A stretch of 64,000 nt of DNA from Tetrapyrgos nigripes. Taxonomy: Eukaryota > Basidiomycota > Agaricomycetes > Agaricales > Campanellaceae. Both the position numbers and the translations under genes were made by a program. Of the stretch, positions 22,614-35,061 are shown in pieces; the first letter of the stretch is position 1; every line of letters begins with the position of its first letter. Location of the stretch: NCBI GenBank assembly GCA_013368315.1, contig JAACJM010000050.1:124001-188000 (forward strand). The letters run 5' to 3'. Under the pieces are notes generated by a model. That model saw nothing but the letters and a program-made list of their open reading frames with translations, was not told where the DNA came from and did no database searches.

Positions 22614-23642
22614 ATGGGTCAATCACGTCTGTCTATTTCTCTTTTCTGAATAATTGAGCTGTCTGACAAAATCCCAGCATCCCAGTTTATGGAGGACATG
22701 TCGAGGCGGTCTAATTGTGCGCGCAGAAAGCATCAAGTTACCAAATTCCTAACTCATTGTATCCTCACTTTCCCTTCTGTGATTACCATGATCAGTCACC
22801 CAGGCTGAGCTCGAGAGGTTAAAGAAACGTTTCATGAAACTGGATAGGTGCCTACCCATTCATACTATTCCCATCCTCAAGCACACGACCTAAACCTTGG
22901 ATTCCACTTCTAGTGACGGTTCTGGATCAATAGATCGTGAAGAATTTCTGCGCATCCCTCAAATCGCAACGAACCCCTTAGCGTCGCGGATGATAGCTAT
23001 TTTCGATGAAGAGTGAGTCGGCGAGATCCAAAAGGGATCTATCTCCTGGTTATGCAAAGGTTCGCAGTTGACTCTTTGCCCTCGTCTTTGTGCAGTGGTG
23101 GTGGAACGGTAGATTTCCAGGAGTTTGTAGGAGGATTGAGCGCTTTTAGCAGTAGAGGAGGCAGAGAAGAAAAATTGCGGTGTACGTCTCTGTTTACGTT
23201 TTCCGCTGCTGTAGACTCATGATATTCTTTCTCTCCAATTCTCGATCTCAAAAGTTGCCTTTAAGGTGTACGATGTAGACCGAGATGGATACATATCTAA
23301 TGGCGAGCTGTTCCTGGTGCTGAAGATGATGGTTGGCAATAACTTGAAGGTATAATCAGCACTTTTCACCCAAAACCACGTAATAATGTGGCTCCATAGG
23401 ACCAACAACTGCAGCAAATAGTAGACAAGACGATAATGGAAGCCGATCGCAATGGTGACGGGAAGCTGGACTTTGAAGAGTTTGCACTGATGGTTTCCAA
23501 TACGGTGGGTACCTTCACATCAACGTCCTCTGTACACCATCCCATCTATCCGTTTCCTCGGTCAATGAAATCATTCTGATCATGAATCACTCCAAATCCA
23601 CAGGATATTGTCAAACAAATGACATTGGAGGACTTATTCTAA
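22614..23642 (+). CDS. CNB1: Calcineurin regulatory subunit B
   Basis: Eight exons: 22614-22626, 22678-22716, 22796-22847, 22914-23012, 23096-23181, 23255-23349, 23400-23504 and 23604-23642. The product is 175 aa, the usual CNB1 length. It begins MGQS, with Gly2 available for N-myristoylation. Four EF-hand loops lie at about 34-45, 66-77, 103-114 and 144-155, each with Asp/Asn ligands and a position-12 Glu. It ends [12 protein letters not shown], typical of calcineurin B. It binds the catalytic subunit A and Ca2+, controlling the Ca2+-dependent phosphatase that acts in stress response, growth and virulence-type signalling in fungi. The first coding exon is only 13 nt, so automated callers may miss it. 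Confidence 0.97.
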
Positions 23643-25174
23643 GGCCATCCTATGATCTTGTCTCCGCATGCTATCTGTCGTCTCATCCGTTTGTCCATTT
23701 TCCGTCTTCCGTCTTCCGCTTTCCCTGTATTTCTGCACTATGCATCCAATCAAACGATTTTTGTATACGCTATACTACGCATTCCTCGTCCACCCTATAT
23801 TGACGGTCTCTCTCGACTGCAGCATTGCCGTATTTTCTTGGGGTTTCTACATTCATCTTGCCATCATCGCTTTCATACTCGCTTCTCTTCCCTCTTCAAG
23901 TATCTCTGTCAGTTCTGGATTGTATTAACGAGGGTCCGAATAAATCATGATATTACCATGACACTCGCGATCCCCAGCCTCTCCTTCACATGCTGCACTG
24001 GCAGTGATACTCATCCTGGACCTCCGCACCCATCTAGTCAATTTGCCTTCCTTTTCTTTCAAATCTTCTCCAATGAGAAATCATCGACTATGTCGGTTTA
24101 AAGTGCTTTTGGTGACTTGAAGGCTACTTTAAGCTTGGCTTTTAAGGGGGCTGGAGATGAGAACAAAACGGAGATATATTAGCATGCAATTGCATACCGC
24201 ACCCATCCATGTCTTCATTTCACCATTTTAGACCAGGATAATCCTTATGTTTTCAACGCCGACGCTGTTATTTCTCGGTAAATTGAGTGAGATGCCATGC
24301 ATGTGAAGCTGCAGCCAAATATGACCTGAGATTCCGTCTGCATTCCGTCTTTGTCTCGATTCAAAGTACTGATCGTTGTACTCAGGCTTAGTGCTTGGTC
24401 CTCGGAGTCTTTCGCTTTCCCGCATCACCTAACCTCCGAACTCACTGGTCGCACGGCGTTTAGCTGTTAGCACCCCAATCTTGTCTTCAGATCCGAGGAC
24501 ATCGAAAGGCATCTCTTCAAGTGGAAGTCAATCAGATAAAATGTTTTGTGTATGTCTGTCTAAGAACAAATGGCGAAACTATTCTATAACACTGTATGGA
24601 TGGATGTATATACCTAGCTGTAATATGTAACACTGAGAGAGGGTTGGTGCTTGCAAAAGACAGGAAGGAGGGATCGAGATAGCGATTAACAGATGCTGAA
24701 TATATTGTACAAAGTTCGGGGGATAAAAAGGTATAACAGTATGGAATGGAGCAACATATAATGTAGAAATGCGAACAAATTACAGGAACACTAACGGCGA
24801 TGAATGAATGAAGCTCAAAGCAGCACAGGCCCAAACAAGCGGAAGGAATAGAGTTGAAGGGAAAGAAGAGCTCGGGAACCAACAAAACCGGAGCTGGGAG
24901 CTGGGAGCTGGATGTCGTCGGATCGTGATAGGATGTTGCCTGATCAGGTTAAACCCAACGAGGTGTCTCCGTCATTTCAGACTCAGGTGGATGCAGTGCG
25001 GGGAAGCTATTAGAGATTGCGTTGAATGAAAACGAGGGGTTGCCGGAGTGCCCAAATCATGATCATCATAATAGAGTCGTGGGGGCCGAAATTGATATGG
25101 AGAAATATGGAGGTTGTATGCATGTAGCTCGAGGGGTGTGCGGCCATGGAGTCGTGAGGGGTTCAGAAGCAGCT
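23643..25174. other. Convergent intergenic region
   Basis: Downstream flanks of CNB1 (plus strand) and of the Ser/Pro-rich gene (minus strand). Short ORFs occur but none has a domain or a supportable exon chain. Two frames just downstream of 25175 (to about 24,980) look mildly coding and may be the real 3' end of the neighbouring gene. Confidence 0.45.
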
Positions 25175-25914
25175 TCAGAACGTCGAAGACGACGTGGACA
25201 TGAATAGATTACAGCTTTCCACGGGAATCCCTGAAACAGATGGTGAGGCAAAACTGAAGCCTTCCCGTCTCGAGATTGGTTGTGTAAAAGGGGATTGCTG
25301 TGCGGGGCGTCCCAGCTGCGCAAAGACTGATGGGGGCGGAGCATTGTGCTGCACAGACTGCAGTTGTGCAAGATAGAACGGGTCGGTTGATGTGAACGTG
25401 GAGGATGATTCTGAAGCTGGGAAAAAGGACGGAGACGAGGGAGAGAACCCCATGGGGCTTTTGGGCTGAGATTTGGGGGTTACCTGGGCGAAAGATGATG
25501 TCGAAGAGGGGTTGATTGGTGAAGAAGGAATGAGCAAATCTTCGACCATTCTCTCATCTTCCATATCGTCTACATCTCGAGAGTGCTCGTATTCATCCGC
25601 ATTCCGACACGACATCCGTTGCGTATCCATCATCTGCCCCCAGCTGAAGCTGGTAGATGGAGTTCGACCGGTAGGTGTACTGCAAGGTTGTGTAAAGACT
25701 CCTCTAGATTGATTGGAATGTGAGGAGGAAGGCGGAAATGACTGGGCGAAGAAGGCTTGGGTTAACTGCGCCTAAAGTAGGAATTAGAACAAAGGAAGAG
25801 GAAAAGATAGGGGAGGGTACATACCTGTAAGGCAGCAAGGTCTATGGCTTCTTGGCCAATATGGCTGGAGGAAAGAGAGGCAACGAGGTTGTCAACGTCT
25901 ACTGTAACGCTCAT
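25175..25914 (-). CDS. Ser/Pro/Gln-rich, probably disordered protein
   Basis: Two exons, 25914-25825 and 25771-25175, give 228 aa. The N terminus (MSVTVDVDNLVASL, then IGQEAIDLAALQAQLTQAFF) could form a helix. The rest is low-complexity Ser/Pro/Gln with a short acidic patch (DVDDMEDERMVEDLL) and no recognised domain. The C terminus is uncertain. An alternative intron starting near the GTGGAA after SVSGIP would join frames ending further downstream, for example the one closing SEMTETPRWV near 24,980. Composition suggests a regulatory or nuclear protein, which is inference only. Confidence 0.55.
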
Positions 25915-26195
25915 GATGGAGGAGGATGTAGTTCAAGATCAAGGAACTAATTGAGGGACAGCATCTTAACAGGCAGAACAAAATCCGCCCTGCACGTGAG
26001 TTAGCCTGGATTTGGAGTCTGGATTTCTCCGGCAGTAACCGGCGTGACGTCTCCCGACTTTGCCCCGACTTATCTCTTGGAGAAGTAAAAGTCAAAGCTC
26101 TGATCAAAGATAAGTTTCTTTATTGGTATCAGGGGATAGACCTCCGCATCTTGGTCCAGACACTGCTACAAATGAGTATACAACTTCAACAAGAG

Positions 26196-27920
26196 TCACG
26201 ACTCGCACAAAAGCTCATGGAATGACACGTTGTCCAGACGGAGCAATTGTTGGAATTCATCCTGAAAGAATAGGCTTTAAATTACAGATCGCGGTCCAGA
26301 TTATCGTTCCACGCACCCCGACGACAGAAGGACAAGCCCTTTGTAGGGTCAGACACACGACGTGTAGAAGGGATTTCAATTGCCTTTGCGAAGCTTTATG
26401 CATGCCCAACGTCAATACGGTCCGAGCTATACCAAGTCAGGGCCAAGACTCACTTTCATCTGATGAGGAACTTCCCATCGCATTTACCCAGCAACGACAC
26501 ACAGCATCAAGGATGGTACCCTTCCACATGTGCATGCGTGAAGAGCATTGCTCAACGACTTTAATTAACGCACGTAGAGAGCTTATCTGCAACTCTACAG
26601 GCTTCGGCCTTAGGGGGACAGGAAGCAGTGGATGCAATAGTTGCGGTATCAGTGCCTACAGTCGTCTATGTCAATCATAAGGATCGACGAACAACCACCT
26701 CAACTCGCCTTCAGATAGCGGCAACACCCTAGTCCTAGAGCATCAATCAGCGGGGGTAGCGCCTCCAATGACTCTAGAATGGAATCCGGTTTTCCGGAAG
26801 AATAAAGCCATATTGTCCCAATAATTCCTTCTCCGAGCAGATTGCACAGTTGATCAAATTGCCGGGAAGTGCCTGGGTCGGTAGTGAGTAGGATCAATGA
26901 TAACGACGCCAATATTGCGCCGCGGATTAAAGCGGGCGTCTCCATTGTGTCGAGTTGGCCCAGACAAGTGTTCAAAGACTGAAAGAGCTCATCAGAACGA
27001 TTATAATAGGTTGAATGCTAGTTATGCTCACAGTCAAAAGAAGTCCATCCAGTCCAGTCCGTTTCAAGACTTCTTTTGGTACGCGTTGAAGAAGTTCTAG
27101 GACGATCTGGACACCTTGAAGCTTGTGATATGTCTGATAATCGTCCAAAAGCGTCATGACCGGCGGAATGACCAGATACCACAACCGGTCGTAATCTTCT
27201 CTCTGTAACACATTCAAATGCATTAGAAACTTCGGGTTTACACAAACGGCGAACACGAAACGAATCACTTTAATATGCTTCACACACCATGCAACAAGAT
27301 TCGAGGCCCCAGGGTTCTTCTTCCAGGCCTGACTTTCGTAGAAATCCTGCGTCGCCATCGGTCCTCCAGCAGGCCGATGTAATTTTCGTCCAGTTGACAA
27401 GTTTAAGGATGGATGAGGATTTGACTGGAACACAGGCTTGACATGTTGGGATAAAAGATGGGTCAAGGTAGGTACATCGGGCTCGGAGAATTCTGAGAGT
27501 ATATCTGCGAAACATATGTACAAGTTCAGAGTTACTGGAACACCGCGTAGAACGCGTCCTCATACCTGCTGCTAGTTTGCCAGATTCTGCATCAACCCAT
27601 GGTCCTTGCCCTTCAAATGGCGCTGTCACAGCTATGATCTTCGCTGATTCTTGTGGTGTAAGCTTGCTTCCGTTCACTTGTTTGATGAGGTCTTTGAGGT
27701 TCGACAGGTTACGAGCGGTGTTTTCCTTCCAGTCGTTCAGCTTGGAAATAACTTCTGCATCAGAGATGTCTCGATCACCAAACTCTTGGGGAACTTGTAA
27801 AGGTGGCAACAGAGTTGAGAAAATCTCTGGAAGAGAGGGTTCAGCCATCCTAGTGGAGGTTGAAGGACTGGATGACTCGAGCGTGACCGACGCGACTGGA
27901 CGCGTCTGAAGTGCAGTCAT
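26196..27920 (-). CDS. TTI2: Tti2-like TELO2-interacting protein (TTT complex)
   Basis: Six exons: 27920-27566, 27504-27032, 26978-26709, 26655-26454, 26393-26317 and 26261-26196, giving 480 aa in phase. The helical-repeat protein carries Tti2 family blocks: PPVMTLLDDYQTYHKLQGVQ, LLQRVPKEVLKRTGLDGLL, and near the C terminus WKGTILDAVCRCWV. Tti2 acts with Tel2 and Tti1 to fold and stabilise PI3K-related kinases (TOR, ATM, ATR, DNA-PK type) together with Hsp90. Intron 3 (26708-26656) is GC-AG with donor AAG|GCGAGT. Without it the frame closes at 26700. A plus-strand ORF at 26123-26680 is antisense shadow. A second Met 24 codons in (MAEPSLP) is an alternative start. Confidence 0.85.
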
Positions 27921-28104
27921 CCGCTCCTATGCATCGGCTAATCTACTCTCAACTCTCAATCCTATGACCAATCGTTGTGATATTCGAACAGACAGATCCA
28001 GAAAGGTACCCAAAAATGGTGTCTAAATAAAATACGCTGGAAGCTTTGTGGAAAGCAAAGCAAAAGAAAGGTAAAGAAAGAAAGGTGAAGGATCCTAGCC
28101 AATT

Positions 28105-29943
28105 TTACATGTCTTCGTCGTCCATAACAATCTTCATCGTCCATCCAGCTATGTCTTCGTCAGGATCTCCATCTGCCCAAGCCAAATCCTCATCATCTCC
28201 ATGTGCCTGTAGCTTGTTGCTAGGACGCGAAGTATCTTCTATAACTGTGTCAATGTCGATCTCTTCTTCCTCTGCTTTCATTTTCCTCTTCAACATTTCT
28301 TCTTCATCCTCCTGCAAGTCAAACTGTAAACATAGATCACAGGATGGCGGGTGCAGAGACTCACGATATCAAACTCATCTTCCTTTTCCTCATACTCGAC
28401 ATTCTCGTCCACCTCTTCGAATCCTCCGGCAAACGCACCCCATTTTTCGGGATTAGGACTGTGCCATATAAGGACACTACCCTGCTTGGTAGTGGACGCT
28501 ATAGAAGATTTTGTGGGGTGCCACTAACGAAGCAACCAATGTCAGATTGCAATTTCACGAAATTTGTTTCAGAATGACTGACATGAAGATGCGCCAGTGG
28601 CTCACGCCCACCATCCAATGTACTGGCAAACTGCCCATCATTCGAAATGTCCCATATGTATATTTTGTGAGTTGCAGGGTCAGCAGCACCTAAAAATTTT
28701 TCAGGAACTTCTTCGCCATGTGTCGTAGATTATGTGAAGAAAGATACACACCGCCAGCAAGCCATTCACCATCAGGGCTATACGACATAGTGTGCCATGC
28801 AGTTTTGTTTATGGGGTCATTGAATCTGTGTGTTGGTTCAAGCTCTGTCTCAATGAACACTCCGTCCGGATCTGGGGGTGGATACTGGGGGACGATGAAT
28901 TGTCGCAGAATACGATCCGATGAGTTCGTCACCAACCGCCTGTTGGATAGAGTTATTAGTACCTTTGGGCATGAGGCATGGTCTCGAGGACGCCAAACTG
29001 TTTCTTACCTCCCGGATTTAGGAAAATCAAAACCTTTCAACGAACCAGCACCTCCTGCTATTCTATGTCGGGCAATCATCTAGTGACATGAAACGACCGA
29101 TCAGTATGGGGTGGAGTGTGAAGAGGGAGAACAGAGCCTAACGGTTTTCGTCCGAGTGCTGAAAACGAGGATAGTTCCGGAATGTGTGCCAACGAACACA
29201 TATCTTCCGGAGGGGTCGAACCGCGCTGTAGTCATTGCAGATCTGGATTGAGATGGTAAGGTTTAGACTTGCTTATTGAGATATATGCGACACGGACCTT
29301 TGACCACCATCTTCATCTCCTTCGTCTGGTTCACACAACTCGTTACGGGAACGATGATTTTTGCGAAGGTCAATGAGGTATACTTCGCCAGTATTGAGCA
29401 GGGCTAGAACTATTTGGCTACAAAGCATTTAGCAAAAAGTAACTGGCAACAAAACCTGGCACTCACCTGTTTCTTGGATGGAAAGACGCCGAAGACACAG
29501 GAGCATCACAGCGGATAGTGGCATGGCGTTGCGGTGGATCCCAAGGGGCAGCAAGATCCCACACAATGACGTTCCAATCCTTTGACGACGTCAGAACATA
29601 GCGTGAATTCCTTGACCAGCTAGAAGACTTTGAGGTCCAAACTCACAGGAAACCAACACAGCGTTATGAGGTACGTACTCCAAGCTCGTGACAGCTTTAA
29701 CATGCCCATCCAACCCACGGATTGCTTCTCGAGTTTCTAGATCCCATATGGTGGCTACACCGTCGATTCTTCCGACACCAATATATCGTCCTGACGGGTC
29801 AAACCTCGCAAATGTACCATACGCGTACAGAGAGGTCTGGACGGCAGTTGGATGAGTGATTGTGCTGAAGGGATCTATGAAACCGTCATCTTCAAGAGCG
29901 ATAAAGCAGGTTTAATTCACTCACTGATGAGAGACTCGTTCAT
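28105..29943 (-). CDS. SWD1: COMPASS subunit Swd1 / RbBP5 (WD40)
   Basis: Ten exons: 29943-29925, 29874-29679, 29619-29467, 29417-29298, 29242-29143, 29079-29009, 28939-28752, 28689-28583, 28523-28365 and 28311-28105. The product is 439 aa. A series of WD40 blades is visible (ARFDPSGRYIGVGRIDG, TSSKDWNVIVWDL, SPDGEWLAGG, HPTKSSIAS). The Swd1/RbBP5 hinge follows, in which WGAFAGGFEEVDENVEYEE leads into the EDEFDIEDEE acidic segment, with a C-terminal acidic tail. It is a core subunit of the Set1/COMPASS complex that methylates histone H3 lysine 4. Intron 5 has donor GTTAGG. The first coding exon is 19 nt. Confidence 0.95.
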
Positions 29944-30682
29944 CTTTGGAAAGTCTGGATGACGAGGAATCCAAAATGAGCGAGACAACAGAAAAATCAC
30001 GCCCGCGTGATACCGACGCGCTGCGTGACGCGGCCGGATGTTCATGACTCCATCTTGTTCCGTCTCTGCCACAATGCTCTCTGTGGTGCCGCGATGAGAT
30101 ACTTTCTACCTCTTTGGATGAATTCAAATGCATACGTCCTAGTTGTAGGAATCCAACCCCTATATGTATAGGGGTCTGCTACGATATTGTAAAAGACTTC
30201 CTGATTCGTCGAGGACTCTTACCACCGTGTCTGAGATCTGAGACTTAGTCTGTGAACGCTACTCCTGCTCTTTCTATTCTTCTTGCACCTCCTTAATGCG
30301 ATGACTCCTCCTCTCGGTAAACTGGGTATCGTTTGCAGATACTAACAGTAATTAGCTGCTAGTGCGTATTCCAATTTCTTTCCCTTTTTTATTCACTCAA
30401 CATAGAAGTTATTCATTAGACGCAGATTTTATTGGCAACTGCTTGTCATTTAGCAATCTCTTCCGAGTATTCTGAGGATAATTGGGTAAAGGGGTGTTAT
30501 ACTGGTAGACCTACCCCAGTCTCAAGCGAATACCTCAAACACCTCCCTTCCTGAAAGTGCGGTGTATTTCCAAGTATAAAAAGGGCAGAGTCTTCAGACT
30601 AACATCCGTCAAAATCAATATCTTGCTCCATTCCACTGGCAGTCATCATCAAACCCATCCTCGTACTCATCAAGCCAGAACC
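29944..30682. other. Divergent promoter region, SWD1 / unknown gene
   Basis: 739 bp between two divergent start codons. No ORF of note. The right end carries a good TATA box for the plus-strand gene. A near-symmetric CCTATATGTATAGG is present at 30160-30173. Confidence 0.5.
30575..30582 (+). promoter_or_regulatory. TATA box upstream of the gene at 30683
   Basis: TATAAAAA lies 101-108 nt upstream of the ATG, with no competing upstream ATG in a good frame near it. Confidence 0.55.
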
Positions 30683-31306
30683 ATGCCTATCACTTCTCAG
30701 TCTACCGACACCACTCAACTCCTTTATCAAATCTTCGCCTTGTCCCTCTCCCAGGCAGCGCTGCACGACGAGACGGTGATGAGGCAAAAGATGCGAAGCC
30801 TTGTTATTATAGGGTCTGATAGAGATGTGTTGGAAGCAGTAGGTGTTACCGTTCCAAGAGATGCCAGAGCCGTGGATGTAGAACACGTCCTAGCTGTCCA
30901 GTACGATCACACAGAAAGGCTGCGGCATATGGCTCAGCTGGAGAGGAACGGCGGCAAAGTCGATTTTCTTGAGAAGAGCTTTTCACAGAGATGTGTTCGC
31001 GTTTGCAGGGATGTTCTTGATGATCACTGTGATGAGTGAGTACTTACTTTCATGCAGTTATCTGTTTTTTCCCCCAGACATTTCGTGTTGACCTTTACCT
31101 TTCTGTTTCCTAGCGCCGGAGCACCCAGCTTGGATCTGATTGTTCCTATTGAACTACATACCAGTCAATGGTTTTCCTCTTCTTCAGAGTCAGGAGACGA
31201 CTCCTCATTGGACAGCACCACGAAATCTTCCAGTTTCAAATCACGTTCGTGGATCTCGCGAGCTGCCAATAGAGTGCTTGGAAAATTTTCAGCCAGGAGG
31301 TCGTAA
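30683..31306 (+). CDS. Hypothetical protein
   Basis: Two exons, 30683-31035 and 31114-31306, give 181 aa. The intron (31036-31113) has GTGAGT and a pyrimidine-rich acceptor tract ending CCTAG. The N-terminal two thirds looks helical (LLYQIFALSLSQAALHDE, then LVIIGSDRDVLEAVGV). The C-terminal third is Ser-rich and basic (SSSFKSRSWISRAANRVLGK). No known domain, signal peptide or membrane helix was recognised. A TATA box 108 nt upstream supports a real, possibly regulated, transcript. Confidence 0.6.
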
Positions 31307-31538
31307 CGGCGGTTGAGTTACATGAAGGAAGGCAGATCAGTGATACCCTTATCCCTTATTATTTATCTCCCTCTCTCTGTCTTCGTGTTTTTGGTCTACA
31401 CGCATGTCATACTACTCGTACACCCAATCGAGACAATTGTAAATAGCATCTCACTTTTTTCAACAATGACATTCCATGCTGACTCCAATCCATCGTAAGG
31501 GTGAGTTCAAAACCGTCTCCATTACAAGTCTTTGTGAG

Positions 31539-33481
31539 CTACCACCTCCATTCCACGACCCCAGACGAACGGCCTCGCACACCCTTATACGGCTTATACT
31601 GCTCCTGAGTTACTTTCAATTGGTCAACCTTCAGCGCCGAGAAGGTATGGGATGATATCTCAAATCGCACCACTATCGCATGGGCTGGACGTGGAACACG
31701 CGCACTATGCAGAGAAACAAAAACAGCGGTCAAATCCAGTCAGTGAAAGAGCAACTTCCAATCCTCGATGATGAAGAGAAACTTACGAAGTCGTGAAAGA
31801 CCCTCGTAAAGACCAACTACTCGATGGTGGAACTATAGCTATTCGCCATTGCAGGACCTTGGACAAACAATTGCTATCAGCGGGAGCTTTCAGACACAGA
31901 GCAAACACTCACCGTAGTCTCCGAGTCATACGACCATGATGCACCTGCAGTACCTTCTGCACTTCTTCCGCTAGCATTAATGAACCCACCACCTCCCAGA
32001 CCTCTTGACAATGCACATTTAATCCCACCAGCACCCTGCCCGAGACATAATTCCACTTCCACATTCTCGAGAGCATGTGTTGAGAGTCTGGATGATAGTG
32101 TTACGTCGAAGGATGCTAACAGAAACACGGGTATACATGAAACAGGAAGTAAATCGCAAAGAGCAAAGTAGTTCACCTCCATTATCCTCAGCATCTATAT
32201 TGGTCTTCAGAGCCAGGGGAATAGCGACGTTGTCTCTTGCTGATATTGCCGCATCGTTTGGGTTCGCCATGATGGCGCTTGGAGAGTAGCGATAGTCGAA
32301 TAGGGTGAACCTTCCATCTGGTGGGACAAATGATAGCGCTCTATCCCTAGTCCATCGTTGAAGACTGGGTAAAATGCTCTCATCAATGAACTGCTCTCAG
32401 ACTGAACAAGTCTATCACCAACCGAACACAAGGATGAAACGCACAGTCGGAGAGGACTTTGGAGTTTGTAAATGTCAAAAGACAATCCGGAGTACCTTCA
32501 ACAAAGGGTATAAGTGTTTGTCTCAAGTTGCATACGAAGGTTGAAATTGACCTACCAGATAGCTTAGAATTGGCTTCAACTTTCCCTCGTACAATGCTCG
32601 TTACCGTTGTCCCGTGCCTAAAAAAGATGAAACAACAGTCAGTTTTACATGCAACTATTCCAGACAGAAATAAAAGTTCACACTTATTAACAATAGCTTT
32701 GAGCTCCTCGCAAATATCAAAGTAAATTTCATTATTCGCATGTCTGATGCCAGCTTTACGCCAAGGAATGGGTGAAGAGAATGGTCCGCTTGCGTGGCCC
32801 AATCCCGAGTTCATCGTCGAAGTGAGATTGGCACCAGTGACATTGAGTAATTTGTTCAAAAGAGAGGGCGGAAGGACGATATCGCGTAGGGCATTGGAAG
32901 AAGTGGTTAATGGATGACCTCCTGCGTCTAGCGTTTCTTCAAAGAGCTGTTTGATTTGAAGATTAGGGTAATATGCAGGAACGAGCCAAGAAGTCTACTG
33001 ACCTGATACACCACATCAAAATTATCCCGCAGAGTTGCAACGGAGAGGGTACCAAAGTATTCTCGGAGAATGTCAATGAAAGTTTGCATAAATGCGAAAG
33101 CGGTGAGAGGATCCACTGTAGAAACCCATCATAATGAGGAGCAAGATACGGTTTATGACAACCAGCACACACCATCTCCACTGATAGGACACAACATCCT
33201 TATGTCCCCGCATTCTACATGACAGCACGCGCTTGGTTTTGGATCGTCTGCTGTATTGTAGGGAGCAATATAGAGAACTGGATCTATTTCTTTAGGAGAG
33301 GCTGCTTTCTGAAGTGCTTTATTGACGGTGTCGATGTGTAGAAGGGGATACGCTGTTGAGCTTGAACGAAAGCCTGACTGGATTATGGGTCGTCTAGTTA
33401 TACATGGTTAAGCAAGAGATATGTAAGAAGCGAGGTATCCTACCCCATGTTGTCCAGGATTATGATTCCATCTAGTCCCAT
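31539..33481 (-). CDS. APM3: AP-3 adaptor complex mu subunit
   Basis: Ten exons: 33481-33444, 33393-33173, 33115-33003, 32946-32684, 32617-32556, 32495-32423, 32364-32177, 32115-31913, 31857-31787 and 31704-31539. The product is 465 aa. The N-terminal longin-like half has GLDGIIILDN and RPIIQSGFRSSSTAYPLLHI. The linker has ALRDIVLPPSLLNKLL. The C-terminal mu-homology domain has KHGTTVTSIVRGKVEANSKL, CAFHPCVRLQRW and the ending YKPYKGVRGRSSGVVEWRW, typical of AP-3 mu. AP-3 sorts cargo, recognised by Tyr-based signals, from Golgi or endosome to the vacuole. Intron 6 has the donor GTTGGT; the CVRLQRWTRDRALSF junction supports it. Confidence 0.95.
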
Positions 33482-33659
33482 CGTGAGTCGAAGAGCAGAA
33501 GATGCCGGTAGCTAGTAAACTCGCGAGAACGCGCCCAAAAATCAGATCTACACGCGTGCGTCATACAACACTTTCATTCGAGTACCAATTCGTTTACACA
33601 AAGAAGCCAGCGAGATATAGGATACAAATAAGTAACACAGATATCATTCATCAAACCAC

Positions 33660-35061
33660 TCAAGCCTCAAGACCTGACGCCCAACTCCAATCCAAAAACC
33701 CAGACTTTTCAATCAGTTTCCTAGCTTTCTCCTCCTCTTCTAGCCTTTCTGGCTTATACGCATTCTCTTGAACGTCTCTCCACACCCTAGCGCACTCATG
33801 CACTTCTTTCGCATGACTGAAACCAACAACCATAGGTGTTTTCACTTCTAAACAAGACCTTTTAATAGAATAACCCAGAGCCAAGTCAGTGAAGCCCTCT
33901 CCATACTGATGTCGAGCCTCAGTGACAGCTGCACGTAGCTCTGGTGGTGCAGGATGCCAGGGAGGGATAGATGGTGTAAGCAGTCCCATACTGAAAGGAG
34001 AAGCCAAAACCAGTTGACCGACTTTGGCACGTTCACGGAAGTGAGGTGCAAAATCAGCGAATAAGGTATTTTGTAGTGTCAGATGGGAGTAGGACAAGAC
34101 GACATCCACTGGTTGATATGGGGGAGTGTGCAGGATGAGGAGAGCCAGACGCAGAAGGGTTGGGACGGGGTAACCTAATCGAGTCGGTCAATATGGGTAG
34201 TCGGTCTAGAGGGCGTAGGACGACTTACCAGTAATCCCAATGTTCTTGATAAGACCCTCTTCTTTCATCTTTCGCAACTCTGCGTACGCGTCCAATATTT
34301 TCTGATCTCCTTCCCCATGTATCTTGGTCTCGTCGCCTTCAGCTAAGCCGTACGCCGCTGCCTGCTCTTTCAAGGCTGAAGCATGATTGCCTGTCGATGC
34401 TGGAGCGACTGGGGTACACACATACTCGGTATCATGCAGATATACCGTATCGAGGTAAGTCGTCTGTAGTCTTTGTAAACTTTGCTGCACACTGTTGCGG
34501 ATGACACTCGGAGTGTAGTCAAATGTCGTTGCACCAAAACGACCGCACTTTGTCATCTATATGGCATCGTCAATGCTTCAAGAAAAGACTACCGACATTG
34601 CGTTGGGGGAACACACCAACTTGTACGAGCTTCGAGGAAACTCTGCCTCAATCATCTTCAACGCATTCCCAACTACGACTTCCGAGGGGCCATAATAGAT
34701 CGAAGTATCAAACGTTCGGATTCCATATCTGCACAGAATAGATAGGTACACGAAGATCCACGTAGGTTGAATTCAAAAACCAACCTTAACGCTAGACGAA
34801 TCAAGCGCATAGGGGCAAAGCTTCCAAGGTGATCATCAGTGTTGTACTGATTAGAGAAAGTTCCAGCGCCCAGAATAAGGCTTGATAGTTCCAGTGGACC
34901 TTCAATTACAGGCTTGCAAGGAACCAATGTGAGATAGATAGGGATCATCAAGGGTATGACTGAGGCCTTACAATCGTTGGTCCAGGAGTAGGTGCATCTT
35001 CAGGTTCTTCGGGAGGTAGCTCTTGGGGAACGCTCAGGGTGACGGGGACAGGTGTAGGCAT
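33660..35061 (-). CDS. ARA2: Aldo-keto reductase, D-arabinose/L-galactose dehydrogenase type
   Basis: Five exons: 35061-34972, 34912-34785, 34728-34617, 34556-34229 and 34174-33660, giving 390 aa in phase. The AKR catalytic tetrad is visible: D80 and Y85 in FDTSIYYG, K113 in MTKCGR, H151 in YLHDTEY. Overall layout follows yeast Ara2 / plant L-galactose dehydrogenase, which oxidise D-arabinose or L-galactose to the lactone in (erythro)ascorbate synthesis with NAD. Substrate assignment is by family only. Intron 2 uses GTTGGT. An upstream in-frame exon, starting near 35212 and spliced through 35098-35073, could extend the N terminus; the shorter start at 35061 is preferred because the extension is basic and unlike the family. 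Confidence 0.88.

Noticed and set aside
22614..23012. CNB1 as a non-spliced or shorter protein
   Set aside because: Only the eight-exon chain gives four EF-hands and the 175-aa length.
26123..26680. Plus-strand ORF of 185 codons
   Set aside because: It lies antisense to the last exons of TTI2, whose motifs and splice phases are convincing. Its translation resembles no family.
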